Shown here: positions 47,904 through 56,592 of the stretch, piece after piece
Layout of the letters: each line of letters opens with the position of its first letter
Position numbering within the stretch: the first letter of the stretch is position 1
Assembly: GCA_043798375.1 (NCBI GenBank)
Contig: JAZDOS010000018.1
Location: 1-62,853, forward strand
Reading direction: 5' to 3'
Length of the DNA: 62,853 nt
DNA from: JAPLMI01 sp043798375
GTDB taxonomy: Bacteria > Omnitrophota > Gorgyraeia > 2-01-FULL-45-10
Notes under the pieces: model-generated
Told to the model about the DNA's origin: nothing
Seen by the model: only the letters and a program-made list of their open reading frames with translations
Databases searched by the model: none
Program-made: the position numbers and the translations under genes

Positions 47904-48685
47904 GCAAGCGCCCTTACCGATTCCAGGAGCGAAATCGTATATTTTTCTTTCGGATTTGTAATAATATTATGGGTACTCCCCATCTCGACGATCCTGCCCC
48001 TATGCATCACGCCGACCTCATCGCACATCTTCGCGATTATCCCGAAGTCGTGGCTTATAAAAAGTATCGACAGCTTCTCGAGTTCAATAATCTCTTTCAG
48101 AAGATCCAGGATCTCGGCCTGGATCGTGACGTCAAGCGCGGTCGTCGGCTCATCCAGGATTAAAAGCCGGGGCGTATTTACAAGCGCCATCGCTATCATC
48201 GCGCGCTGTTTGGTGCCTCCGGATAACCGGTGAGGATAGTCATAAAAAACCTTCTTCGGATCGGGGATGCGGGCCTTCTTTAAATATTCCATGGCTGATT
48301 CTTTTGCCTTTTGTTCGCCGATCTTTTGATGGGCGAGAATAGCCTCCGTGATCTGATATCCTATCGTAAAGACCGGATTGAACGCGCTCGACGGCTCCTG
48401 GAAGACCATCGTAATTTTGGAGCCTCTGACACTCCGAAGATACTCCTCGTCCATCGCCAGGAGATCTGTGCCGTCGAAAAGGATCGCCCCGCCCATTATT
48501 TTACCGGGTTCGGGCACTAGCCTCAGGATCGAAAGCGCGGTAAGCGTCTTGCCGGATCCGGACTCGCCCACAAGGCCGAAGACGGTATTATCCTTTATCT
48601 TGAAACTGACATCGTTCACGGCTTTTACGATTCCGCTCTGCGCGTAGAAGTAGGTTTTAAGATTATCTATCTGTAAAATATTCAT
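47900..48685 (-). CDS. oppD: Oligopeptide/dipeptide ABC transporter ATPase (OppD/DppD-like)
   Basis: 261 residues. Walker A is GESGSGKTL, the signature is LSGGTKQR and Walker B is LLILDEPTTALD, followed by the H-loop SHDFG. It couples ATP hydrolysis to peptide uptake with the OppF-like partner. It is truncated at the C-terminus relative to enterobacterial OppD. It overlaps both neighbours by 4 bp. Confidence 0.9.
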   Translation of the reverse strand: MNILQIDNLKTYFYAQSGIVKAVNDVSFKIKDNTVFGLVGESGSGKTLTALSILRLVPEPGKIMGGAILFDGTDLLAMDEEYLRSVRGSKITMVFQEPSSAFNPVFTIGYQITEAILAHQKIGEQKAKESAMEYLKKARIPDPKKVFYDYPHRLSGGTKQRAMIAMALVNTPRLLILDEPTTALDVTIQAEILDLLKEIIELEKLSILFISHDFGIIAKMCDEVGVMHRGRIVEMGSTHNIITNPKEKYTISLLESVRALA

Positions 48686-49500
48686 TCTTTCAGTCTCGGC
48701 TCCAGAATATCGCGAAGCCCTTCGCCCAGCAGGTTATACGCCAGCACCGTAAGCAAAATAAAAATACCGGGAAATACCGTAAGCCACCAGGCCACGCCCA
48801 GCGTCGATTTACCATCCATCAGAATATTCCCCCAGCTCGGTGTCGGAGGTTGTACCCCTATTCCCAGGAAGCTCAGGGCGGATTCTGTCAGAATCGCCCC
48901 GCCTATTCCGAGCGTCGCGCTCACCAGGACCGGCCCGACAGCGTTCGGTATGAGATGCCTTGTGATAATCCAGGCGTCACCGGCGCCCATGACTTTCGCG
49001 GCCGCGACATAATCGCGCTCTTTCAGCGTAAGTATCTCGGCCCTCACAAGCCGAGCCACGCCCATCCACGACGTCACGCCTATCACGGCCATTATGTTAA
49101 AGATCGAAGGCTCGAGGATCGCTATCACGGCAAGTATCAGGAAAAACATCGGGAAGCACAGCATTATATCGACAAGCCTCATCATGACGGAATCGACCAT
49201 GCCGCCGTAATAGCCGGCGATTGAACCGAAGGCGACGCCGATTAAGACCGCGATACCCACCGCGATAAAACCTATGGAAAGGGATATCCTTGAGCCGTAA
49301 ACTATACGCGAGAAAATATCGCGGCCCAACGGATCGGTTCCCAATATGTGGGTTCTCGAAGGCGCGGCGAGAATATTATCCGTATCGACAGCGGAAGGAT
49401 TATAAGGCGCTATTAAAGGCGCAAAAATGGCAAACACCAGAATTACGGCTATAAAGACAAGTCCTGCGAATGCCAATCTGTTTTTTATCAGCTCTTTCAT
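48682..49500 (-). CDS. oppC: Oligopeptide/dipeptide ABC transporter permease (OppC/DppC-like)
   Basis: 272 residues, inner-membrane permease. It has an N-terminal membrane segment, the OppC_N-like NPSAVDTDNILAAPSRTHILGTD-type region (broken here as ILGTDPLGRDIFSRIVYG), and about five further membrane helices. The ATPase-contact EAA motif is at RDYVAAAKVMGAGDAWI. It overlaps oppB and oppD by 4 bp each. Confidence 0.92.
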   Translation of the reverse strand: MKELIKNRLAFAGLVFIAVILVFAIFAPLIAPYNPSAVDTDNILAAPSRTHILGTDPLGRDIFSRIVYGSRISLSIGFIAVGIAVLIGVAFGSIAGYYGGMVDSVMMRLVDIMLCFPMFFLILAVIAILEPSIFNIMAVIGVTSWMGVARLVRAEILTLKERDYVAAAKVMGAGDAWIITRHLIPNAVGPVLVSATLGIGGAILTESALSFLGIGVQPPTPSWGNILMDGKSTLGVAWWLTVFPGIFILLTVLAYNLLGEGLRDILEPRLKE

Positions 49501-50477
49501 GGTTTTTTCGTAACCCTTATGCGCGGGTCGGCATATGAATACGCTGTATCGGCCAGCAGATTTCCCGCCAGTGTCAGGATAGCGCCGATCGAAAGGACTC
49601 CCATTATAGTCGGGTAATCCCTTGCCATGACAGATTCGTAGAAGAGCCTCCCCATCCCGGGGATCGCGAATATCGATTCGAATATGACGCTCCCGCCGAT
49701 AAGCCCCGGTATCGAAAGGCCGAGGATCGTTATCACTGGTAGAAGCGCGTTCTTCAAGGCGTGCTTATAGATCACGTCCTGTTCCTTAAGGCCTTTCGCC
49801 CGCGCTGTACGTATGTAATCCTGGCGAATGACCCCGATCATTGAAGCCCTCGTATATCTGGATATACCGGCAAGGCTTCCGAATGCCGCTATGGAGACTG
49901 GCAGGACGAGATGTTTCGCTACATCCAGAATTTTTCCCGGGAGGCTGTAATATTCAAAATCGAGCGATTTTATCCCGGATACCGGCAGCCACCCTAATTG
50001 GATACCGAACAGGCTCATCAATATGAGCGCGAGCCAGAATTCAGGCACCGAAAATCCGGTAAACGCGAAGATCGTCGTAGCCCTATCCGCGATCGAGCCT
50101 CTTCTTACCGCCGAAATAACGCCGAGAGGTATTCCGATAAATAATATTAAGATTATCGACGAGATATTGATGAGAAGCGTTATCGGGATCCGCTCGGCAA
50201 TTTTGCGCGAAACCGGCCTGTCGTCAATGTAGGACCTTCCGAAATCGAATGTCACAAACCTCGTGAGCCATTCGAAGTACCGGGCGCCCAGCGGCTTATC
50301 CAGGCCGTAGAGCTTATCGAGCCTCGCCCTCGCCTCGAACGAGACCTTCGGGTTAAGGCTCGTCTGGATATCGGTCGGCTTCCCCGGCGCGAGGTGGATC
50401 ACGAAGAATGAGATGAGCGTAATCCCGAGAAATACGGGAACGAGCCCTAATAATCTTTTCGCGATGTAGTTAATCAT
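49497..50477 (-). CDS. oppB: Oligopeptide/dipeptide ABC transporter permease (OppB/DppB-like)
   Basis: 326 residues, six-helix permease starting IAKRLLGLVPVFLGITLISFF, with the periplasmic segment containing LDKLYGLDKPLG and the EAA motif RQDYIRTARAKGLKEQDV. GGSVIFESIFAIPGMGRL near the C-terminus is a family signature. It overlaps oppC by 4 bp; the gap to oppA holds the AGGTGCCAGGCACCT repeat. Confidence 0.93.
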   Translation of the reverse strand: MINYIAKRLLGLVPVFLGITLISFFVIHLAPGKPTDIQTSLNPKVSFEARARLDKLYGLDKPLGARYFEWLTRFVTFDFGRSYIDDRPVSRKIAERIPITLLINISSIILILFIGIPLGVISAVRRGSIADRATTIFAFTGFSVPEFWLALILMSLFGIQLGWLPVSGIKSLDFEYYSLPGKILDVAKHLVLPVSIAAFGSLAGISRYTRASMIGVIRQDYIRTARAKGLKEQDVIYKHALKNALLPVITILGLSIPGLIGGSVIFESIFAIPGMGRLFYESVMARDYPTIMGVLSIGAILTLAGNLLADTAYSYADPRIRVTKKP

Positions 50478-50494
50478 AATTTCTTATTAAAAAT

Positions 50495-50520
50495 TTTTAA
50501 AAAGAGGTGCCAGGCACCTT
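50495..50520. repeat. Repeat with AGGTGCCAGGCACCT palindrome (copy 2)
   Basis: Identical over 26 bp to 35961-35986. It lies between oppA and oppB, so it may also modulate expression of the permeases relative to the binding protein. Confidence 0.8.
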
Positions 50521-50523
50521 TGT

Positions 50524-52122
50524 TTACCTGTATCTTTGTTCGTTCTTCGGGACGTACCACTTGATGAAATTATATCCGATTCCTATCGGCGAAACCTCAA
50601 CGTTGCGGAACCTCTTATTAACGACAGGTAATATCTCCGCCGAATATAGGAACAGGTACGGCTGGTCGTCGTAGATGAGCTTATGAATTTTATGATAGAT
50701 CCTTGCGCGCGCGCGTTCGTCAAATGTCCGGCGCCCTTCTTCGAGGAGCCTGTCGACTTCTTTATTATTATATCCGATGAAATTGAACTCCCCCTCGCGG
50801 GTCTTTGAAGAATACCAAATATCAAAACAATCCGGGTCGCGGCCCAGGAACCATCCCATCAGAACGGCTTCAAACCGTTTCTTGTTTATGAATTCGTTAA
50901 TAAGGGCGCTCCATTCCAGCACCCTTATCTTCATATTTATGCCGATGGCCCTGAGATAGCCCTGGATAAGTTCGGCGCATCTCAGGCGCTCGACGCTGCC
51001 CTGGTTTACAAGAACGGTGAACTCGAAAATTCTACCGTCTTTTTCGATGAGGCCGTCGCTGTTGGAATCGATCCAACCCGCACGAGCCAATAACTTTTTC
51101 GCCGCTTCAGGATCATAGGAAACCGGCTTTACTTCCTTATTATAAGCCCACGAATCCATCATGAAGGGCCCGGTCGTCACTCTCGCGAGCCCGAAGAACA
51201 GGGCCTGGACGATCTCGTCCTTGTTTACGGCGTAATTTATAGCCCGCCTTACCCTTAAATCCTGAAACTTCGGATCATGGAGGTTGTAAGCCATATATGT
51301 ATAGCCGAAGCTCGGGTAGCGAAATTTTCGGTAATGCGTTTTGAAAAAATTGCTGCCGGTCTGCCTTGTAAATTGTAACGGGCTTAAAAGCGACAAGTCG
51401 ATGCCCTGAGTCTCCAGTTCCAGAAATATCGTCGCATCGTCCGGGATGATCCGGTATATGTAACGGTCGATATAAGGACGCCCCTCAAAATATTCGCGGT
51501 TCGAGGCGAGCTCTACCTTCTCTCCGGTCTTCCATGATCTGAATTTGTAAGGGCCGGTTCCTATCGGATTGCGGCCGAACTGCGTTTTATTCAGGTCGAC
51601 TTTCCCCAGCAGATGTTCGGGCATTATCGGCATGCCCCAGCTGGACAAAGCCGGTGAAAACGGCTTCTTATACGTTACCCTTACGGTATAATCGTCTACA
51701 ACCTCGAGTGATTTTATCCTTTCGAAATCGCCGCTGTACGGCGTCTTCACGTCCGGATCGATCAGTTTTTTATAGGTAAATTCCACATCGCGGGCTGTAA
51801 ATGGGGCGCCGTCGTGCCATTTAACATTTTTTCTCAAACGAAATACTATTACAAGGCCGCCTTCAAGGATATCCCAGCTTTGGGCGAGGTCCCCGACAAT
51901 TTTTATATCCTTGTCATATTTGACCAGGCCGTTAAAAACCATCCCGCAGATATCGCTCGAGGCGCTGTCGGAGGCAAGTATCGGAACGAGCGTCCTGGCG
52001 TCGGATATCGAGCTTACAACGATTGCGTCTCCGTAGGACGGCTCGTCCGCAGCGTTAACGAAAACAGCCGTAAACAAAAATACCGCTGAAATTATCAGCG
52101 GTATTTTTCTTAGTGTGTCCAT
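50524..52122 (-). CDS. oppA: Peptide-binding protein of the Opp/Dpp transporter (SBP family 5)
   Basis: 532 residues with a signal peptide (MDTLRKIPLIISAVFLF, cleavage likely after VNA at about 24). There is no lipobox cysteine, so it is probably periplasmic and soluble. The family-5 signature lies around LAQSWDILEGG, KWHDGAPFTARDVEFTYKKL and GTGPYKF. It is expected to bind peptides or other solutes such as nickel complexes for the adjacent permeases. It is the first gene of the transporter block and follows secG by 7 bp. Confidence 0.92.
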   Translation of the reverse strand: MDTLRKIPLIISAVFLFTAVFVNAADEPSYGDAIVVSSISDARTLVPILASDSASSDICGMVFNGLVKYDKDIKIVGDLAQSWDILEGGLVIVFRLRKNVKWHDGAPFTARDVEFTYKKLIDPDVKTPYSGDFERIKSLEVVDDYTVRVTYKKPFSPALSSWGMPIMPEHLLGKVDLNKTQFGRNPIGTGPYKFRSWKTGEKVELASNREYFEGRPYIDRYIYRIIPDDATIFLELETQGIDLSLLSPLQFTRQTGSNFFKTHYRKFRYPSFGYTYMAYNLHDPKFQDLRVRRAINYAVNKDEIVQALFFGLARVTTGPFMMDSWAYNKEVKPVSYDPEAAKKLLARAGWIDSNSDGLIEKDGRIFEFTVLVNQGSVERLRCAELIQGYLRAIGINMKIRVLEWSALINEFINKKRFEAVLMGWFLGRDPDCFDIWYSSKTREGEFNFIGYNNKEVDRLLEEGRRTFDERARARIYHKIHKLIYDDQPYLFLYSAEILPVVNKRFRNVEVSPIGIGYNFIKWYVPKNEQRYR

Positions 52123-52129
52123 TTTTCTT

Positions 52130-52456
52130 CTAAAAATCCATCGGCTCGTCCGCGAACGGCATCGGAGCGCCCGTGCCCTGACTAATCGGCGCGGCCATCT
52201 TGCCCTGCGAGACGAGCGACCTTCCCCTGTGGCTCGTCAATACGGCAAGCGTAAGGCAGGTGAATATATAGATAACCGCGGACGCGGCCGTTGCGCGCTT
52301 CAGGAATACAGAAGTCTTTGTGCCGAGGATCGTCTGGGTGGAGCTGCCGCCGAAAGTTTCGCTTAAGCCGCCGCCCCGCCCTGCCTGCAGAAGAATAACG
52401 GCGATCAACATCAGGGAAGCGATAACGTGTATCGCGATAACCAATCCGTATAACAT
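52130..52456 (-). CDS. secG: Preprotein translocase subunit SecG
   Basis: 108 residues from ATG 52456 (GAGGTG upstream); a longer frame from 52510 includes non-homologous residues. Two membrane helices (about residues 1-23 and 48-70) enclose the conserved LLQAGRGGGLSETFGGSSTQTILGT-type loop, seen as LQAGRGGGLSETFGG. The C-terminal tail is polar and Pro/Met-rich. It belongs to the SecYEG channel. The tpiA-secG order is common across bacteria. Confidence 0.93.
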   Translation of the reverse strand: MLYGLVIAIHVIASLMLIAVILLQAGRGGGLSETFGGSSTQTILGTKTSVFLKRATAASAVIYIFTCLTLAVLTSHRGRSLVSQGKMAAPISQGTGAPMPFADEPMDF

Positions 52457-52537
52457 ATCATTCACCTCATTTTTAGCATCCAGCCGACCACGCAGGTCAT
52501 ATCGAGTCAATCTACCGGCAGACCTGCGCGGTCATTT

Positions 52538-53296
52538 CTAGGTTAAACAATTTTTGATTATGCCGGTAAATGAATCCGCCTTTAAGCTCGCGCCTCCGAC
52601 CAGGGCGCCGTCGACATCCGGCTGCGTGATCAGCTCTTTGATATTTTCAGGCTTGACGCTGCCGCCATACTGAATCCTTACCTCGTTCGCAACGTCTTTA
52701 CCGTACATCCCGGCCAAAAGGCCTCTTATATATTTATGGACCTCTTCGGCCTCGTCTTTGGTCGCGTTAACGCCCGTACCTATCGCCCAGACGGGCTCAT
52801 AGGCAATAACGGCCTTTAACATCTCGTCTTTCGTGAGGCCTGCGAGCGAATTCTCGACATGGTCCCTGACAACATCGAAAGTTTTACCCGCTTTCCTCTG
52901 GTCCAGCTTCTCGCCGACGCAGACGATAGGATTAATGCCTTCTTTGAGAAGCGCCTTTGCCTTCTTGTTTACAGTCTCGTTAGTCTCATGAAAAAACTGC
53001 CTTCTTTCCGAATGGCCCACTATGCAATAAACGCATCCCACATTCTTAAGCATGGACGCGGAAATCTCGCCGGTAAAAGCGCCTTCCTTCTCCCAATAAC
53101 AATCCTGGGCGCCTAGCCTGATATTCGTATCCATTATCACTTCCTTTACATCACTCAAAGAAGTAAACGGCGGGCACAATACTATCTCTATCTCGACGAT
53201 ATCGGCCAGCGACCTCTTCAAAGAGTTCGCCAGCTCTATCGACTCCGAGATGTTCTTATTCATCTTCCAGTTGCCTGCGATTATCACTTGTCTCAT
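52538..53296 (-). CDS. tpiA: Triosephosphate isomerase
   Basis: 252 residues. Substrate Lys in AGNWKMNK, catalytic His in VGHSERR, catalytic Glu in YEPVWAIGTG, and the phosphate loop YGGSVKPEN are all present. It interconverts dihydroxyacetone phosphate and glyceraldehyde 3-phosphate in the cytosol. It follows pgk with a dispersed palindrome in the gap. Normal length with no oddities. Confidence 0.97.
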   Translation of the reverse strand: MRQVIIAGNWKMNKNISESIELANSLKRSLADIVEIEIVLCPPFTSLSDVKEVIMDTNIRLGAQDCYWEKEGAFTGEISASMLKNVGCVYCIVGHSERRQFFHETNETVNKKAKALLKEGINPIVCVGEKLDQRKAGKTFDVVRDHVENSLAGLTKDEMLKAVIAYEPVWAIGTGVNATKDEAEEVHKYIRGLLAGMYGKDVANEVRIQYGGSVKPENIKELITQPDVDGALVGGASLKADSFTGIIKNCLT

Positions 53297-53307
53297 AATA
53301 CCTGCCT

Positions 53308-53341
53308 TTCTAACCTGGTTAGATCTGTCAGGTTAGAAAAG
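53308..53341. repeat. TCTAACC/GGTTAGA palindrome copy (pgk / tpiA junction)
   Basis: TTTCTAACCTGGTTAGATCT followed by GTCAGGTTAGAAAAG. Outer arms TTTCTAACCTG and CAGGTTAGAAA pair over 11 bp and enclose a second copy of the core. Confidence 0.75.
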
Positions 53342-53342
53342 A

Positions 53343-54557
53343 TTATTTCGGTTTTCCGCAACAACAAGAGGTTGACTTATCGTTCAACGCGTCGATCCCC
53401 GGCAGGCCTCTGCCCTCGAGATACTCGAGCGATGCGCCGCCGCCCGTCGAGATATGCGTCATCTTATCGTCGACCTTGAATTTCAGCATCGCGGCCGCGG
53501 TATCTCCGCCGCCGATTATAGAAGTAACGCCTTTAAGGCCCGCGATGAACTTCGCGATTCCCTCGGTGCCTTTGGCGAACTTATCCATCTCGAACACACC
53601 GAGAGGGCCGTTCCATACGATCGTCTTTGCCGTCTTCAGCTTATCCTCGAACAGTTTAATCGTCTCCGGCCCGATATCAAGCCCCATCCATCCGTCAGGA
53701 ATATCTTCGCCGACCAATTTTGTGTTCGCGTCAGCGCCGAACTTATCACCTATAACATTATCAACGGGTAATAGAATCAGTATATTCTTCTTCGCGGCCT
53801 TATCCAAAGCGGCCTTCGCCGTATCAAAACCGTCTTTATCGAGTTTCGACGAGCCGATCGTCTTACCCTGAACCTTCAAAAAAGTGTACGCCATGCCGCC
53901 GCCGATTAACAGCGCGTCGACCTTATTCAGCAGGTTATCGATCACCTTTATCTTGTCTTTAACTTTCGCGCCGCCGAGAATAGCCACAAATGGCTTCTTT
54001 GGATTATCAACGGTGTTTCCAAGGTATTGGATCTCTTTTTCGAGCAGGAATCCGGCAACTGACGGCAGGTAATGCGTTACGCCTTCGGTCGAGGCGTGGG
54101 CCCTGTGCGCGGTGCCGAACGCGTCATTTACAAAAACATCGCCGAGAGACGCGAGTTCTTTCGCAAAGGCGGCGTCGTTCTTCTCCTCTTCGGCATGAAA
54201 CCTCAGATTCTCGAGCAAAACCACATCCCCCGGTTTCATCGCCGCCACGGCCTTTAAGACGTCATCGCCGATGCACTCTTTGAGGGCGGTAACAGGCTTA
54301 CCGAGCAGTTTCCGAAGCCGGGCGCCGCACGGCGCCAGTCTCAATTTGTCATTGACCTTGCCGTCCGGCCTGCCGAGATGGCTCATCAGGATAACCCTGG
54401 CGCCTTTATCGACAGCGTATTTAATGGTCGGCAGGGCCGCCCTTATCCTTATATCATCGGTTATATTAAGATTTTCATCCAAGGGGACGTTGAAATCGAC
54501 CCTCATTAAAACACGTTTTCCCTTTAAATCGACATCGGAAATAGCCTTTTTAGGCAT
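53343..54557 (-). CDS. pgk: Phosphoglycerate kinase
   Basis: 404 residues from ATG 54557 (GAGGGAG upstream); the frame upstream to 54659 is not conserved. RVDFNVPLD, SHLGRPDG, ENLRFHAEEEKND, AILGGAKVKDK, WNGPLGVFE and the ATP loop GGGDTAAA are all present. It makes ATP from 1,3-bisphosphoglycerate. An unusual tail, STSCCCGKPK, adds three adjacent cysteines after the normal C-terminus, possibly a metal- or redox-sensitive tag. The expected gapA is not adjacent; only a gapA remnant survives at 58895. Confidence 0.96.
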   Translation of the reverse strand: MPKKAISDVDLKGKRVLMRVDFNVPLDENLNITDDIRIRAALPTIKYAVDKGARVILMSHLGRPDGKVNDKLRLAPCGARLRKLLGKPVTALKECIGDDVLKAVAAMKPGDVVLLENLRFHAEEEKNDAAFAKELASLGDVFVNDAFGTAHRAHASTEGVTHYLPSVAGFLLEKEIQYLGNTVDNPKKPFVAILGGAKVKDKIKVIDNLLNKVDALLIGGGMAYTFLKVQGKTIGSSKLDKDGFDTAKAALDKAAKKNILILLPVDNVIGDKFGADANTKLVGEDIPDGWMGLDIGPETIKLFEDKLKTAKTIVWNGPLGVFEMDKFAKGTEGIAKFIAGLKGVTSIIGGGDTAAAMLKFKVDDKMTHISTGGGASLEYLEGRGLPGIDALNDKSTSCCCGKPK

Positions 54558-54686
54558 GTTCACTCCCTCTAAAATCCGCCGAAGCATCCCCTCAATTACG
54601 CATTGATTGCGAAGGCGGAAGGAATATTGATTATAATCGGCTCGAGGGGGGGTTGTCAATGATTTTCGTAAGGATTGTCGTAAGGA

Positions 54687-55334
54687 TTATTTAAAGATAA
54701 ATCCGGTTTGGAGGGACCAGAAGAGAAGGTCGAGCTCTTCCATGGGAATGTTGATAATTTTCGAGAATTCCTTCATCTTATTTTCGATATCGATATAGGC
54801 TTTCTTGGGCCCTACCGAATCCGGCACTCTGCCGATGACGCCGTAACGCTTCAAGTTCTTCAGGATATGCCTGTCAAGTATCGCCATGTCTTTGCCGAGG
54901 CCTATATTGCGCAGGAAATGGCTCGCTTCCTTATAACCGAATCCTTTAATATTCTCGACAAGCCAGTCCCTCGTAGCTAATATATTTTTCTTGTCGAGGC
55001 TGTTCTTTATATCGATAGACCTCCCCCGTTTGAAAAGATCCCTTGCTCCAATTATATAATCGGCCTTCTTATTGTGGAATCTCGTCCTGCCGCGCAATAC
55101 CGGCCTCAACTGGCGCGGCATACCTTTTAACAGAAGCCCCAGCCTGGCCAGCTCTTTGACCGCTTCATCGCATCGCATGGCATTGGCGTTCGCGGTCAAT
55201 ATGCAGAATGAAAGCTCCCGAAATATATCCTCGTCCCTGCCTTTATGGAGGCACGCGAATTCTTTCAATCTTTTCCTGATTTCATGTTTTCGGTTTTTAT
55301 ATTCCGAAACCAGTTCTTTCAGGGCGCGGGTCAT
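54687..55334 (-). CDS. 8-oxoguanine DNA glycosylase/AP lyase, Ogg2-like
   Basis: 215 residues of the helix-hairpin-helix-GPD superfamily. The hairpin and catalytic Lys are in IKGFGYKEASHFLRNIG and the catalytic Asp in MAILDRHILKNL; the C-terminal Lys found in Ogg2 proteins is visible in the tail TGFIFK. It removes oxidised guanine from DNA, consistent with the neighbouring oxidative-stress genes. It overlaps trxB by 4 bp. The thermophile-type Ogg2 family is the best guess. Confidence 0.82.
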   Translation of the reverse strand: MTRALKELVSEYKNRKHEIRKRLKEFACLHKGRDEDIFRELSFCILTANANAMRCDEAVKELARLGLLLKGMPRQLRPVLRGRTRFHNKKADYIIGARDLFKRGRSIDIKNSLDKKNILATRDWLVENIKGFGYKEASHFLRNIGLGKDMAILDRHILKNLKRYGVIGRVPDSVGPKKAYIDIENKMKEFSKIINIPMEELDLLFWSLQTGFIFK

Positions 55335-56233
55335 CGCTTCTGGTTCAGGTACTTGAACGCGGCAAGCGCGGCCTTGGAGCCTTCGCCGGCCGCTATCACG
55401 ATCTGTTTTTCCGGAACATCGGTAACGTCGCCTGCCGCGAATATGCCGGGGACGTTCGTTTCGTTGCGGGTATTAATCTTTATCTCGCCGTAACTATTCT
55501 TCTCGAGGTCTTTGGCGAATTTCGAATTCGGTATAAGCCCTATCTCCACGAACACGCCCTCTACGGCGATCGATTCTTCTTTTCCGTCCCTTTTACATTT
55601 GATCCCCGTCACCATCTTATCGCCCGATATCGCCGTGACTTTTGAATTGTTCATAACGGTAACGACGCCGGATTTCTCGACCTTCTCGCGCAGGACGGCG
55701 TCACCGCCTATCGAGGGGTTTACATTGATGAGGTAGACGTGCTTCGCGATCCTGATCATCTGAAGGCACGCGTCAAGGGCCGAATTTCCTCCTCCGATGA
55801 CCGCAACGTCTTTCCCGGCAAATAGCGGCCCGTCGCATGTCGCGCAGTATGTAAGCCCCCTGTGTTTAAACTCTTTCTCTCCCGGCACATTCAATTCTTT
55901 CGATAGCTTTCCCGAGGCTATGATAGCAGCCCTGGATTCGTATTCGCCCTTATTCGTCCTGACTTTTACGGCGTCACCGATTTTTTTAACCTCTTCCGCG
56001 TCCTCGTCTTCTCTTATGGTGATATTGTATCTATGCATGTGCTCTTCAAACTTGGCCGTGAGATCGGGGCCTGTGATGAACTGGTAGCCGGTGTAATTTT
56101 CTATGTCACCGCTCCAGGCCGCCTGGCCGCCTACATCGAGGGTTATCACGAGAAAGTTGAGTTTTTTACGCGCCGCGTAAACGGCGGCGGTTATTCCCGC
56201 CGGGCCGGCGCCTATTATTATAAGATCATACAT
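55331..56233 (-). CDS. trxB: Thioredoxin reductase
   Basis: 300 residues, low-molecular-weight flavoprotein. FAD loop GAGPAGITAAVYAAR, redox disulfide CATCDG (about residues 132-137), NADPH loop VIGGGNSALDACLQM, and the C-terminal FAD motif GIFAAGDVTD are present. It passes electrons from NAD(P)H to thioredoxin or to the glutaredoxin-like protein encoded just upstream. It is separated from that gene by a heptamer repeat. Confidence 0.93.
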   Translation of the reverse strand: MYDLIIIGAGPAGITAAVYAARKKLNFLVITLDVGGQAAWSGDIENYTGYQFITGPDLTAKFEEHMHRYNITIREDEDAEEVKKIGDAVKVRTNKGEYESRAAIIASGKLSKELNVPGEKEFKHRGLTYCATCDGPLFAGKDVAVIGGGNSALDACLQMIRIAKHVYLINVNPSIGGDAVLREKVEKSGVVTVMNNSKVTAISGDKMVTGIKCKRDGKEESIAVEGVFVEIGLIPNSKFAKDLEKNSYGEIKINTRNETNVPGIFAAGDVTDVPEKQIVIAAGEGSKAALAAFKYLNQKR

Positions 56234-56235
56234 AT

Positions 56236-56277
56236 TCGTCGTTCGTCTTCCGTCGTTCGTCTTCCGTCGTTCGTATT
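56236..56277. repeat. Heptanucleotide tandem repeat (glutaredoxin / trxB junction)
   Basis: Six contiguous 7-mers: TCGTCGT, TCGTCTT, CCGTCGT, TCGTCTT, CCGTCGT, TCGTATT. Confidence 0.88.
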
Positions 56278-56512
56278 ATATTCCGAGGGCTTCCTTAATC
56301 TTCTCCTTGTCGAACCCGACGATAATTCCGCCGTCGATTTCGATCACGGGCACGCCCATTTGTCCCGACTTCTTTATCATCTCCTGGGCCTTATCCTGAT
56401 TTTCGGAAACATCGATATCTTCGAACTGAATAAAATTATCCTTCAGGAACTGCTTCACCCTTACGCAGAACGGGCATGTCGATGTGCTGTAGACTGTAAT
56501 CTTTTTCGCCAT
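56276..56512 (-). CDS. Glutaredoxin-like protein
   Basis: 78 residues, thioredoxin fold. The active site CPFC is at about residues 12-15 (TSTCPFCVRVKQFL), the cis-Pro is in MGVPVIEI, and GFDKEKIKEAL closes the fold. It is close to NrdH/Uxx-star-type glutaredoxins that take electrons from thioredoxin reductase, which is encoded immediately downstream. It is preceded by a structured leader (56517-56592) that covers its Shine-Dalgarno. Confidence 0.9.
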   Translation of the reverse strand: MAKKITVYSTSTCPFCVRVKQFLKDNFIQFEDIDVSENQDKAQEMIKKSGQMGVPVIEIDGGIIVGFDKEKIKEALGI

Positions 56513-56516
56513 AATG

Positions 56517-56592
56517 ACCTCCGATTTGCTGTTGTTTGCCCGTGGGCAAATCGTCCCGAGCGCCTGTCATCCTCTTCAGGGCGCGAGGGACT
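56517..56592 (-). promoter_or_regulatory. Candidate cis-regulatory RNA leader, copy 1 (glutaredoxin)
   Basis: On the RNA strand: GUCCC-UC-GCGCC, a 15-nt loop, GGCGC-UC-GGGAC form hairpin P1/P2. Then GAUUUG pairs with CAAAUC just before GGAGG, the ribosome-binding site. Between them is UUUGCCC-AC-GGGCAAA, an alternative hairpin, and a conserved ACAACAG. It starts at the stop codon of the upstream phosphatase gene and ends at the glutaredoxin Shine-Dalgarno. Compared with copy 2 (58597-58671), length is nearly identical and both stems show compensatory changes. Confidence 0.68.
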
